A stretch of DNA of 64,000 nt, taken from assembly GCA_030220185.1 (NCBI GenBank), contig JASPKZ010009901.1:62001-126000 (forward strand), read 5' to 3'. Below are positions 51,698 through 61,671 of this stretch, piece after piece. A program made the position numbers and the translations under genes. The DNA is from Diploptera punctata. Taxonomy: Eukaryota > Arthropoda > Insecta > Blattodea > Blaberidae. Numbering within the stretch: the stretch's first letter is position 1; each line of letters begins with the position of its first letter. The notes under the pieces are model-generated. The model saw only the letters and a list, made by a program, of their open reading frames with translations, was not told the origin of the DNA and searched no databases.

Positions 51698-51989
51698 ATC
51701 CTTATTGATAAATATACGTATTCGTATAACGTTAACCCAGGTCCACTTTTAACCGCCTCGTTGGTTTCTACATTACCGAATTCCTTTGTTATTTTAATTA
51801 TTTACACAGCAGCCATGTCACACAATACCAAACCAAACCCGTCAGTATATTCATACAGCATCTACATGATGTAATATATTTGGGAGTTTTTTTTTCAACA
51901 TTTGTAATAGGCCTAGTCAATAGCAGAAATTGAGAATTAATTCATAGCTAGAAAAACTTTTAAATGCTCGTTTGATAAATATCACAAAT

Positions 51990-52710
51990 TAATGTGTTTT
52001 ATGTTTAGTTAAATAAGTAGTAGGAACATTTATATCGTAATTATTTTTAGATACCTCGTGCTGATTACCCGGCGTTGTCCGGGAATCTACTCATCCCGAT
52101 CTTCTTGGCATAAATGAGCTGAAAGACAAAAATTAATGTACTTCTTATGATTAGTTGAATAAGTGAAATGAAAAAAAAATATAAAAGTATATCGTAATTA
52201 TTTTAAGATTCCCGTGCCGATTACCGGCTGTTGCTAAAAGACAAAATTCGTTATTGTGAGTTATCAGTAAAAGAATACCCGCCATGTGCTGCTATACTTG
52301 CACAGGAATCTATATACTTGTCTCGATCTTCTTGGCATCAATGAAAGACAAAGATGGTTATTGTGAGTTATCCGTAAGAGATAAACATATGCTGTTGCGC
52401 AAATTTTTGTAGAGCTTTTTGAGATATTTCTGTGTAGATTAATTTTGTGTAAGCCTATTTGTTATGGTTTAGGCAGCGTAAGACATTTAAGCGTCGGAAA
52501 GACCCTACTTTTTTCACGTTTTTCCACTATATAAAGGGCGATTTTTAAGGGTGTAGGAGTTGAGTATCAACTCTCTTATACTTTATGTTCATCCGGGAAA
52601 CCTCCTGAACGTTTTGCAAAAAAAAAACCCCATCACAATCGGATCAACGGTATGGCCGCGCATAAAGTATGAACAAACAAACAAACAAGCATTAATTTTT
52701 ATATTAGATC
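51990..52710 (+). mobile_element. X element, copy in unit 2
   Basis: Shortened X copy: one tandem unit less than 48842-49790, with GATTACCCGGCGTTGTCCGG, ATACCCGCCATGTGCTGC, GAGATAAACATATGCTGTTG and the end ATCGGATCAACGGTATGGCC, ACAAACAAACAAGC. Carries TAAGCCTA at 52450-52457 where other copies have TA. Confidence 0.7.
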
Positions 52711-52793
52711 AATCTCCAAATATTTGGAAATCCAATTTCGCCACAAAGGTATGTTACGTTTGTAACCTACTTTATATATATATATATATATAT

Positions 52794-53134
52794 ATCCATC
52801 CATAGTAATTCTGCCCGAAGGCAGGTCCTTCACTGCAATCATAGCATTTTTATGCTATGCTTGCAGCTTTACTAGGGAATTGTAGGTGTGGTAGCTTCCC
52901 GTTGCTTTCCACACCGGTGAAGGATGATGATGATAATGATAAGAGTGATAATGATGATGATGGCCATATGATTTTGGGGACCATTTGGGCCTTAAAGTTT
53001 TCCTGACATTTGTCTTACAGGTGAGGAAAAACCCCGATAAAAACCTCACCCAGAAAAACTGCCCCGACCGGGGATCGAACCCGGGCCCGCTGCGTGACAA
53101 GGCAGCACGCTACCTCGAGACCACAGCGGTGGAC
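52794..53134 (-). mobile_element. S1 SINE
   Basis: Complete on minus from GTCCACCGCTGTGGTCTCGA with B box GGGTTCGATCCCCGGTC to TCTGCCCGAAGGCAGG. Flanked by (TA)n on both sides. The frame 52985-53368 passes through it and is not a gene. Confidence 0.85.
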
Positions 53135-53135
53135 T

Positions 53136-53136
53136 A

Positions 53137-53211
<75 letters not shown>

Positions 53212-53218
53212 ACACACA
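53136..53218. repeat. (TA)n, (GA)n and (CA)n microsatellites
   Basis: TATATA, then GAGAGA, then CACACACAC. Paralogous to 49976-50045. Confidence 0.95.
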
Positions 53219-53578
53219 CTTCGGGTATGGACCTCTATTTTGAATTTGTTGTTTTTTATTCAATTAATTAAGGGATTTAAATTTTGTTTAATTACAATGA
53301 TTTGTGTTATAACTATGAAATATCCTTGTTATTTTATTCAAATATGGAAACATCTTCATTATTTATAAACTTCTTTATATTACAAGAAAAGTCCACTTTA
53401 ACCTCCATATTGAAGTGAAGTGGACCCCAGAGTCCATCCTAGTCTTTAGACTATTTTATAGGCTATATTTACTCTATTAATTTATACAGACAGGCACAAA
53501 TTAATCTGAAAATATTTATGGCTGATCGTAATTAAAAAGTGTTGATATTTATTTAACGTTTTGAAAAATTATCGTTGA

Positions 53579-53852
53579 TTACAAGCCGGAGGGTCGAGGG
53601 TTCAAGTCCCGTTGGGGTCAGGATTTTTAAACTGACCCAAACCCTCTGGCGGCACTATGGCCCTGGGGTCGACTCAGCCTCTAACGGAAATGAGTACCAG
53701 ACGCTTGTTCTGGGGGTAAAGGCGGCCGTCACGCAGGGCTGACAACCCGGCTGACTTAAAGTGCCGATTGTCTAGAAAAAGTGGGAGCCTTAACCTCCTA
53801 CTACCCCAAGGGCCTCCTGAGGCCTGTTGTGGGATCACTTTACTTTACTTTA
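53579..53852 (+). mobile_element. S2 SINE, head truncated
   Basis: Starts within the tRNA-like head at ACAAGCCGGAGGGTCGAGG, then B box GGGTTCAAGTCCCG, the body to GGGCCTCCTGAGGCCTGTTG, and the tail CTTTACTTTACTTTATAA. Unit 1 (50432) shows the empty site GTTGATTAAAACATTC. No clear TSD. Confidence 0.85.
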
Positions 53853-54124
53853 TAACATTCACCTGTCATTCAACTGCAGAAGGGGACGGTCTTTGTGATC
53901 AGGTAAAATTAAAAGGATATGAAATAAAATTAATACAATGTATTATAGTACCCTTATTGATAAAATATACATATTTGTGTAAAGTGGACCCAGGTCATTT
54001 TTAACCGCCTCGGGGAGGGTCTACATTAACCGAATTCCTTTGTTATCTTTAATTATTTTACATGTCACACAATACCAAACCAAATCCGTCAGTATATTCA
54101 TACAGCATCTACATAATATAATAT

Positions 54125-54375
54125 TAAAATATATATGTAGTCAATATGCCCATTTCACCAATTAATGTTTTAAAATGGTCAACAAGTTTCTACAGCCAAG
54201 CTGTCATTCTCAAGACCAGATATAGATTCAGTCAATATCTGGTCTTGAGAATGACAGCTTGGCTGTAGAAACTTGTTGACCATTTTAAAACATTAATTGG
54301 TGAAATGGGCATATTGACTACATATATATTTTAATATTATATCACCAAGAAGATCACTTGTGTATTAAAAAAAAA
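54125..54375 (+). mobile_element. P palindromic element, copy 2 (12-bp TSD, A-tail)
   Basis: Arms of about 100 bp are nearly perfect inverted repeats meeting at AGACCAGATATAGATTCAGT. The 3' end is CACCAAGAAGATCACTTGTG, then TATTAAAAAAAAA. TSD ATAATATAATAT at 54113-54124 and 54376-54387. The corresponding place in unit 1 (about 51870) is empty. Each arm contains ACAGC-TTG-GCTGT followed by AGAAAC. Confidence 0.8.
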
Positions 54376-54658
54376 ATAATATAATATATTTAGGAGTTTT
54401 TCAACATTTGTAATAGGCTATTCAATAGCAGAAATTGAGAATTCATTCATAGCTAGAAAACCCTTTAAATGGTCGTTTTCATAAAAATCACAAATAAACC
54501 CTTCTTCCCATAAAAGAATAAAAGAAACTGGCCTTGAACACATCAGAGTTGATAAGGGGAAGAAATTAAAATATTTTCTATTCCAGAAAAGCACCAATTA
54601 AAAAAAAATTAACAGGATCCATCCACATATCCACATTACCCGAGCTTCATATAGGCCT

Positions 54659-54693
54659 ATATATATAGCCTATATATATATATATATATATAT
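54659..54693. repeat. (TA)n microsatellite
   Basis: TA run between TAGGCCTA- and TAGGCCCTA-like motifs. Confidence 0.9.
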
Positions 54694-54730
54694 CATAGGC
54701 CCTATTGCAAAACAGAAATATTAACTTATG

Positions 54731-54971
54731 TTAAAATATATATACAGTCGATATGCCCATTTCACCAATTAATGTTTAAAAAGGTCAACAAGTTTCCACA
54801 GCCAAGCTGTCATTCTCAAGACCAGATATTGACTGTCAATATCTGGTCTTGAGAATGACAGCTTGGCTGTGGAAACTTGTTGATCTTTTTAAACATTAAT
54901 TGGTGAAATGGGCATATTGACTGTATATATATTTTAATATTTGATCACCAAGAAGATCACTTGTGTATTAA
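54731..54971 (+). mobile_element. P palindromic element, copy 3 (11-bp TSD)
   Basis: Same structure as copy 2, with centre CCAGATATTGACTGTCAATATCTGG. TSD ATTAACTTATG at 54720-54730 and 54972-54982. The fixed 3' end is again GAAGATCACTTGTGTATTAA. Confidence 0.8.
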
Positions 54972-55025
54972 ATTAACTTATGGTTTGGAATGAGTGTGAT
55001 GAATTATATAATGTTATTGTTTATA

Positions 55026-55320
55026 GGGGGCTCGCCGTAGCGTAGTCCTTAACCACTACAAGCCGGAAGGTCGAGGGTTCAAGTCCCGGCGGGGTCAGGA
55101 TTTTTAAACTGACCCAAACCTTCTGGCGGCACTATGGCCCTGGGGTCGACACAGCCTCTAACGGAAATGAGCACCAGACTCTTTTTCCTGGGAGTAAAGG
55201 CGGCCGCCACGCAGGGCTGATATCAAGTGCCGTTTGTCCAGAAAAAAAAGTGGGAGCCTTAACCTCCTACTACCCCAAGGGCCTCCTGAGGCCTGTAGTG
55301 GGACTACTTTACTTTACTTT
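55026..55320 (+). mobile_element. S2 SINE, complete
   Basis: Head GCTCGCCGTAGCGTAGTCCT (A box), GAAGGTCGAGGGTTCAAGTC (B box), body and tail ACTACTTTACTTTACTTT. TSD ATTGTTTATA (55016-55025) and ATTGTCTATA (55321-55330), one mismatch. Confidence 0.9.
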
Positions 55321-55329
55321 ATTGTCTAT

Positions 55330-55645
55330 AAGAGTCTACAGAGCGCAGAAATGAACTTTCTTAGAAGAACAAAAGGCTGCACAAGATTGGATCGGATAAA
55401 AAGTTAAGAGATAAGAACAGAGTTAAATATATATCCACTGAATGAGAAAATCAGAGAATATAGAGAGAAATGGTTTACACATGTGGAAAGAATTAATGTA
55501 ACAAGATTACCAAGAGCAGCATTCAACTACAAGCCAAGACGTTCAAGGAATGTAGAAAGGCCAGTGAAAAGATGGTCAGAACAACTGTGAGGCAGAACAG
55601 GCAATTTTTGCCTAGCCCGTGAAATGAAGAAGAGTCTTGTCAAAT
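55330..55645 (+). pseudogene. N3/N5-type retrotransposon 3' end
   Basis: AEMNFLRRTKGCTRLDRIKS-like, then EKIREYREKWFTHVERINVT, RLPRAAFNYKPRRSRNVERP and VKRWSEQL. The H-V-E-R-I / R-L-P-R-A / Y-K-P-R / R-P-V-K-R-W layout is conserved, but a stop interrupts it near 55407. 3' UTR GGCAGAACAGGCAATTTTTG. Confidence 0.7.
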
Positions 55646-55649
55646 TATT

Positions 55650-55980
55650 ACATATTGTTGTGAATGTGTGTTATGAATTTCATGAAATGTTTATAATAAT
55701 TTTGGTTCTTAAAAATTACTTCACACTTTGAAGAAGAAGCCTCACCATCGTTTAAAAGTAAGATTAACCGAATCGTCTTATATAGAACAATTAAAACATG
55801 TCTTACAGATTGTTCTGATTCTTGACATTTACATTAATATAATAAATTACTGGTAACATACTAACTAAATGGGGCTCCTAGTTTAACCATTAAATTGGCG
55901 AAACATTAATTTGACATAGCAGTTATGAAAATGTGTCGGACCGCAGTGAAAACAAAAGCATGTGTCACTTTTACTCTACA
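55650..55980. other. AT-rich stretch without clear feature
   Basis: No feature recognised. Confidence 0.4.
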
Positions 55981-55984
55981 ATGT

Positions 55985-56110
55985 GCAATACAACACATCA
56001 TCAAGAGTTTCAAAGATTGAACCATTTGATCCGTTCCGTGTCCAGAATTTTGGCTGTTTTTTCCATCGCTTCCTTGGTCTTCCAATTCTTCATTTACCCT
56101 GTAGTCTATA
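55985..56110 (-). pseudogene. Retrotransposon GRPRKRW fragment
   Basis: Minus translation near 56010-56085 gives RIGRPRKRWKKQPKFWTRNG, the basic GRP box of these non-LTR proteins. Nothing else of the protein is recognisable. Confidence 0.5.
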
Positions 56111-56279
56111 TCTAGGCCTATGTGCCTGTAATGGAATTCTTGATGGTTGCAACACATTTTAGTGATTTATACTCATTTGTTTTTCTACTGTTTTGTTATA
56201 AATGTGAAATAAATTAAGTTAATATACCGGTTATCTTATAGGATGTAGGCCTATTGCTAATTTATAGATTAAATGACGC

Positions 56280-56575
56280 CTTCACCAAGACCCTTCACTC
56301 ATCTCTATCCCCAGTCAACTGAATCTATTAATATCTCTGATATCCGATTATCTAAGATACATCCGAATAGTAACCTCCACTTATCCCTAAACTTTCCTAA
56401 TGATATTTTCCCCAGGATTGTTTCAATAAAATTTTGATATACTGGCATACATTCGAACTACATGACCTGTTCCTTTCAATCTCCCAGACTTAATAACCCT
56501 GAAAATATTAGGACAACGATAAAAAATAACCTCTGGAATTCTTCATTATTCTACATTATCTATCCGTACGTGACC
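56280..56575 (-). other. Possible decayed retroelement fragment
   Basis: AACTACATGACCTGTTCC and CTTTCAATCTCCCAGACTTA resemble antisense coding of a GHV-type box, but there is no second copy in the window to confirm it. Confidence 0.25.
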
Positions 56576-56579
56576 GAAT

Positions 56580-57490
56580 ATTCGTGCTTTTACGTTTAGT
56601 TGAACAAGTAGAAAGAAAAATAATTATAAATTTATATATTTTTTAGATACACCTTGCTGATTACACGGCGTTGCCCGGGAATTTACTTATCCCGATCTTC
56701 TTGATATAAATGAGCTGAAATACGAAATTTAATGTATTTTATGTTTAGTTAAATAAGTGAGAGGATATTTTATATCGTAACTATTTTTTAGATACCCCGT
56801 GCTGTTTACCCGGCGTTGTCAGGGAATCTTTTCATTCCGATCTTCTTGGTATAAATGAGCTGAAATACGAAAAATTAATGTACTTCTTATGATTAGTTGA
56901 ATAAGTAAAATGAAAAATAATTATACATGTATATCGTAATTATTTTAAGAATCCCCGTACTGATTACGCGGTGTTGCCCGGGAATTTACTTATCTCGATC
57001 TTCTTGGCATAAATGAGCTAAAAGACAAAATTCGTTATTGTGAGTTATCCGTAAGAGAATACCCGCCATGTTCTGCTATGCCTGCACAGGAATCTAGGTA
57101 GGCTACTTGTCTCTATCTTCTTGGCATCAATGAAAGACAAATATGGTTATTGTGAGTTATCCGTAAGAGATAAACGTATGCTGTCGCGGACTTTTTTGTA
57201 GAGCTTTTTGAGATATTCAATTCTATATACATTAATGTTGTGTATTTGTTAAGATTTAGGCAGCGTTAGTCATTTAAGCATCTAAAGAGCTACTTTCTTT
57301 CACGTTTTCCACTACAAAGGGCGATTTATAAGGGTGTGGGAGTTGAGTATTACAACTCTCTTATAGCCTATGTTCATCCCGGGGATCTCCTGAACATTTT
57401 GCAAAAAGCCCCATCACAATCGGATTAACGGTATGGCCGCACATAAAGTACGAACAAACAAACAAACATTCCTTTTTATATATTAGATTA
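56580..57490 (+). mobile_element. X element
   Basis: Tandem units at about 56650, 56803, 56950 and 57059 (CGGCGTTGCCCGGGAATTTA, CCCGGCGTTGTCAGGGAATC, GCGGTGTTGCCCGGG, ACCCGCCATGTTCTGC). 3' part GTATGCTGTCGCGGACTTTT, GTTCATCCCGGGGATCTCC, CAATCGGATTAACGGTATGG and ACAAACAAACAAACATTCC. It lies outside the 49-54.5 kb duplication. Confidence 0.75.
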
Positions 57491-57730
57491 GATAGATTTA
57501 GCTTGTTTTATTCCCTTAATGATTCATACCTGCAGAATACACAGAATAGATTATCGTTCTATAAATTTTAATATTTAGTTCCTTGGTCTAATGTAATTAA
57601 ACCACTCTATAATGCAATGAAAAAGCAAATTTGTAAATTAAATGTTATATTATTAAATATTCCTACTACTAAAAATTTAATTTTATTTAAAAACAATTGG
57701 GTGTTCAATCTCATTTATTTATTTAAAATG
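57490..57730. other. AT-rich stretch without clear feature
   Basis: No feature recognised. Confidence 0.4.
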
Positions 57731-57735
57731 GCTGG

Positions 57736-58165
57736 CATATTGACAAAAATCATCATCATCACAATCAACATGGTACATTCACGAATTTAGGCCATTTGTT
57801 GACCTGTTTCAGCCTCAAGAGAAACACCATCCAAAAGTCTTTTAAGTGAACGTCCTGGTCTTCTTCTTCCAGGTTGATATCTTAACATTTGTTTGGGTAA
57901 CCTGTGATCTTCCATTCGATGAACATGTTGCATCCATATTGACTTATAATCAGAAATTTTGTTTTTCTAAGTTTCCATGTGTAATTCTTCTAAGATGTCT
58001 TCACTTTTTTGTGATTTAGTTGTTTGTATCCTGCAGTCCTCCGAAGGTATCTCATATCATCAGATCTAAGTCTCTGTATATCCTGTTTCAATGTCCATAC
58101 TTCGCTACCATTCAAAATAGTTGGAAGATCCAATGTTTGATACACTTTTAACTTGAATTGATAAA
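57736..58165 (-). mobile_element. N4 non-LTR retrotransposon 3' end
   Basis: (CAT)n tail on plus at about 57752, then CATTCACGAATTTAGGCC, the complement of GRRRPGRSLKRLLDG (AAAGTCTTTTAAGTGAACGT), of VQHVHRMEDHRL, of LRRTAGYKQLNHK and of GSEVWTLKQDIQRL. Better preserved than 26571-27035 but still frameshifted. Confidence 0.8.
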
Positions 58166-58405
58166 AAATCAGCTATCAAAAATCTTCTAATACAGTGAGA
58201 GATAAATAAATTAAGAGTATAGAGCTGAAAAAAAAACACGTTTGTCTCTTTTCCTTAAAATCTGAAAAACTCACGTTTAGTTGTACAACATATATACTCC
58301 ATTAAATGTAAGCAAAACATTGGGGGTAAATAAACCCATGACTAAACAGTACCATTTACTGCTTCACACTTTCAGTGATAGTGCTTACCAGGAGAATCTA
58401 ATGAC

Positions 58406-59324
58406 TAGAGCTAGGATTTTTATGACCTAAAAACCACCAAAATATGCAAAAAATGCAATTATGATCTAAAATTTACAAAAAAAATGCACTGTAACCTAAA
58501 AAATATGACTTAATAGGCCTAATATTATAATTATGTAATAATTTCAGTTGTAAAAACAGTAGTAAATCAGTTTATGACAATTAATTAATTATAATGAAAT
58601 GAAATGCAAATTAGAAGAAAACTGAAGTATGAAATTTGATATTGTAGCATGCATTTTATTTTATTAAAATTATCAGTAGATACCTGCTTAATCAAATTTT
58701 ATGATACCTGCTTGTTACGAGACAATAGATACATATTTGCTCAGGTATATAAGGGAAAAGTCTGTACTGTGAATTGAAAGGAAATACGAGAGAAAGATAG
58801 ATATTACAAGAAACAAAATTCTGTGAATTTTAGCAACTCAAATGAAAGGGAAGAAATTAATTTTACGATAAAAGTTCTTTACTTTGGAATTCCTTAGATT
58901 TGGACAGGGTGTATCTTTCTAAAATTGCCATCGCTGCCATTAGAGGATCAATTTCAATTTTAAGAAACCATATTTACAACATTTCTACTTTATAGTATGT
59001 ATACATCAATTACAATATGAAATATTTAAACGTATTTACAAAATGTATTTCATCAATCTCAAAAATTAATTGTCTGTATCATTTTGTCCTTGAGGCAATC
59101 CTCAAATGAGGAAAGTTATATCTAATAAAAAAAACAGTGAAAGTATGACGAATATGACCAATACATTTTTATAATGTGCTCTGTCGTATATAAATGGCCA
59201 AATATACATAAATATGACAAAGTACTTTAATTCAATTAGTTTTTTTGTATAGAAAGCATTTATGTATGTTTAAGAAACATATCACTCTTACCAAAAAATA
59301 TATATCATAAAAATCCTAGCCCTA
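58406..59324 (+). mobile_element. H1 non-autonomous hAT-like transposon, complete, 8-bp TSD
   Basis: 919 bp with terminal inverted repeats TAGAGCTAGGATTTTTATGA (left) and, as complement of the right end, TAGGGCTAGGATTTTTATGA (one mismatch in 20). It is flanked by the perfect 8-bp duplication CTAATGAC at 58398-58405 and 59325-59332. An 8-bp TSD with TIRs starting TAGRG is the hallmark of the hAT superfamily. No transposase frame is present, so it would need a transposase in trans. Subterminal ATGACCTAAAA/AAATATGACAAA motifs recur near both ends. Confidence 0.85.
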
Positions 59325-59480
59325 CTAATGACACTTCAAACTCCATTTCGACAAAATAAAAAAAAATACGTAGGCCTACCTGGTACTTTCCCTGTACCCT
59401 TCAAACAAACAAAATATATAAAAAATTACAAATTAAATAATTAAATAAGGGGACAACCTTTAATTTCCACATAACGCACT

Positions 59481-59574
59481 GACGCTCTATCATTTCTATC
59501 TTAGCCGGATTTGAAAATAAGATCTTAGATTCAAGCGTTGGTGCTCTACTATTAAGAGACAGTAGAGCGTCAAC
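59481..59574. repeat. Three-arm hairpin sequence
   Basis: GTTGGTGCTCTACT (59537-59550) pairs with AGTAGAGCGTCAAC (59561-59574). GACGCTCTA at 59481 is a further complement of the latter arm, and TTTCCAC near 59464 pairs with GTGGAAA near 59593. Possibly a tRNA-derived or MITE relic. Confidence 0.4.
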
Positions 59575-59758
59575 GCGTAAATCCCGGCTCAGGTGGAAAT
59601 GTTATCTCTAGTTATGTTAATAAGTAGGACTAGGATTTGTATGACCTAAAACCACCAAAATATACAAAAAAATGCAGTTATCATCTAAAATTTACAAGAA
59701 TATGCAAAAATATGGCCCTAATATTATAATTATGTAATAATTTTAGTTACAAAAACAA

Positions 59759-60154
59759 AGATAAAAATGTATAATGTTATGGCGGTTCCCACAATATTGT
59801 ATGGATGTGAAACTTGGGCTCCAATGAAAAAACAGAAGGATAGAATACAGACGGCGGAGATGAGGTTCCTAAGACAAGTAAAAGGATGTACAAGACTTGA
59901 TAGAATAAGAAATGAGGATATAAGAGAAGAATTGAAAGTAAGTACAGCCTTTATTGGATAAGGTCACGAATTACAGACAGAAATGGATTGATCATATGGG
60001 TGGAATGAGTAAGGAGAGATATCCATTGTTAGCAAGAAATTATCAAGCAAGAGGAAGACGTGATGTTGGAAGACCTAGAAGACGTTGGGCAGATGCATTA
60101 TGAAGTCGGAACGGGCAATTGCCTAATCCCTGGAGTGATGATGATGATGATGAT
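59759..60154 (+). mobile_element. N5 non-LTR retrotransposon nested in H1
   Basis: The frame 59767-59961 is MYNVMAVPTILYGCETWAPM, KKQKDRIQTAEMRFLRQVKG and CTRLDRIRNEDIREELKVS. A frameshift follows, then QKWIDHMGGMSKERYPLL, GRRDVGRPRRRWADAL, stop. 3' end GGGCAATTGCCTAATCCCTG and (ATG)n. TSD AAAAACAA at 59751-59758 and 60155-60162. Confidence 0.85.
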
Positions 60155-60215
60155 AAAAACAATTAATAAATGAGTTTATGACAATTGACTATTTATTTAA
60201 GTACAAAATGCAAGT

Positions 60216-60604
60216 CCATCCATGGTATCTTTACCTTGTCGTGGTGGAGTGGCTTGCGTGCTTAAATGATCCCGAAAGCTATGCCGGCTGTAGCATTGCT
60301 GCCGATAGAGTTACCCATGCCGGACTGGTCGAAGATGATAAGACAGACGAAAAAAAGTACCTTGGTCGAAAGAGTGACGATCTTTCACCGTAAAAATACA
60401 ACCGTCAAGAAATGCGGACATGGGTTCAACTGGGTTCAAATAGTCCCTCGTTCGGTTCTCCGGGCAGGGACTACTTCAGGGAACCCAAGCCAAAGGAATG
60501 AGGTGGGAGAATAACATTAACTATGATTCGAGGGAAGTAGATTATACAGGGAATGATTGGAAAATATTGGCTCAGAATAGGGATGTATGGAGAGCTTATG
60601 TCCG
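60216..60604 (+). mobile_element. N1 minimal derivative nested in H1
   Basis: 5' leader CCATGGTATCTTTACCTTGT, CGTGGTGGAGTGGCTTGCGT and GTTACCCATGCCGGACTGGT, then AAAATACAACCGTCAAGAAA and GGGACTACTTCAGGGAACCC. It then joins directly to GAATGAGGTGGGAGAATAAC and the DLREVDY...WRAYVR 3' end. It retains N1 start and end and lacks all coding between, so it behaves like a SINE-sized parasite of N1. Confidence 0.8.
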
Positions 60605-61032
60605 CCGTATGCTTTTATTTTATTAAAATTATTAGTAGTGATCTTCTTGTCACGAGACAATATTTGCTCAGGTAGGCCCACATACTTAAGGGAAAAGTCC
60701 ATACTGTGAATTGAAATGAAATAAGAGAGGAAGATGTATTTTACAAGAAAGAAAATTCTAAAAAAGTTAACTCAAACTCGCATGAAAGAAATTGTACGAT
60801 AAAATATACTTAATTCTTAAAAAGAGTGAAAATATGACGAATACGACCAATAAATTGCTATAATATGCTCTGTCATATATAAATGATCAAATATGCATAA
60901 ATATGACTTACAAAGTACTTCAATTCAATTAGTTTTTATATAAAAAGAGTTTATTATAGTATAATAAACATATCACCCTACAAAAAATATATGCTGTAGG
61001 CCTATCATAAAAATCCCCGCCTTATTAATAAG

Positions 61033-61665
61033 TACCATGTGTTCGTAATTGGACATTTACGTACAATTTACGTACGATCCAATTATGATGCTGGTTAAAA
61101 TAATAAAAAATAATGAATTTTCTGCAATTAGAAATTTCGCAAGACAAAATAATTGTAAGATGTGATTGAACAGGTGACGTCCTTAAGTATTCGTATGTGG
61201 ATAATCTTGCTAGTGGAGCTGGAATTACAAGTTTCCAAAATAACAGGTTGTAGGTTATGTGATGCAAATATGGCTTTTGCAGATCATATGGCCGTTGGTA
61301 CAAAATTAATTATATATTCATGGAGGTATTTCCAGCACTACCAAGGTTTTATTTGTATAAAAGATTTGGCTTATTTACTAATAAAATCTTCAAATTTATA
61401 CTAGCACATGCTTAAGTTAATTAGTAAAATATACCTAATCAAATTGGAATGTAGGCTCAACTAATTAAAATCTTTAATGTAATTAAGGCAGTTCGGTTAA
61501 AATTAATTAATTAATCAATTATTAAAAAATACATTGTTTCATTTGGAGTTTTACTAGAACTGCTGGCCTAAATAACTTCATAGGAAATAAAACAAGTTTA
61601 ATATACATCTTTAATAATATATTTTAGGAATTAAAAAATAAATTGCAATGAATTGGACGTGGCCT
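61033..61665. other. AT-rich stretch without clear feature
   Basis: Short frames on both strands without motifs. A small palindrome lies around 61052-61084 (AATTGGAC ... GTCCAATT-like). Confidence 0.4.
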
Positions 61666-61671
61666 AGGCGG

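Larger units (their letters stand above)
49791..51985 (+). repeat. Tandem duplication unit 1 (region 3' of X)
   Basis: Aligns with 52711-54500: CAATCTCCAAATATTTTGAA, GCCACAAAGGTATGTTAGGT, GGACCTCTATTGTGAATTTG, GCAGAAGGGGACGGTCTTTG, GAATTCCTTTGTTATTTTAA and TAGCAGAAATTGAGAATTAA, in the same order. Unit 1 has N4 where unit 2 is empty, and lacks the S2 and P insertions of unit 2. Confidence 0.85.
51986..54500 (+). repeat. Tandem duplication unit 2
   Basis: Begins with X sequence (ATTAATGTGTTTTATGTTTA, as at 49033) directly after the end of unit 1 (ATATCACAAATTAATG), so the two are head-to-tail. Contains X (to 52710), S1 (52794-53134), TA/GA repeats, S2 (53579-53852) and P (54125-54375). Confidence 0.8.
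59625..61024 (+). mobile_element. H1 hAT-like transposon with nested N5 and N1, 8-bp TSD
   Basis: Left end TAGGACTAGGATTTGTATGA, and right end complement TAAGGCGGGGATTTTTATGA. TSD TTAATAAG at 59617-59624 and 61025-61032. Its body is split by N5 at 59759-60154 and by N1 at 60216-60604. After removing these, the remainder aligns with 58406-59324, lacking part of the middle. Order of events: H1 first, then the two retrocopies. Confidence 0.85.

Noticed and set aside
52985..53368. 127-codon plus-strand frame
   Set aside because: It runs through an antisense S1 SINE and (TA)n/(GA)n repeats.
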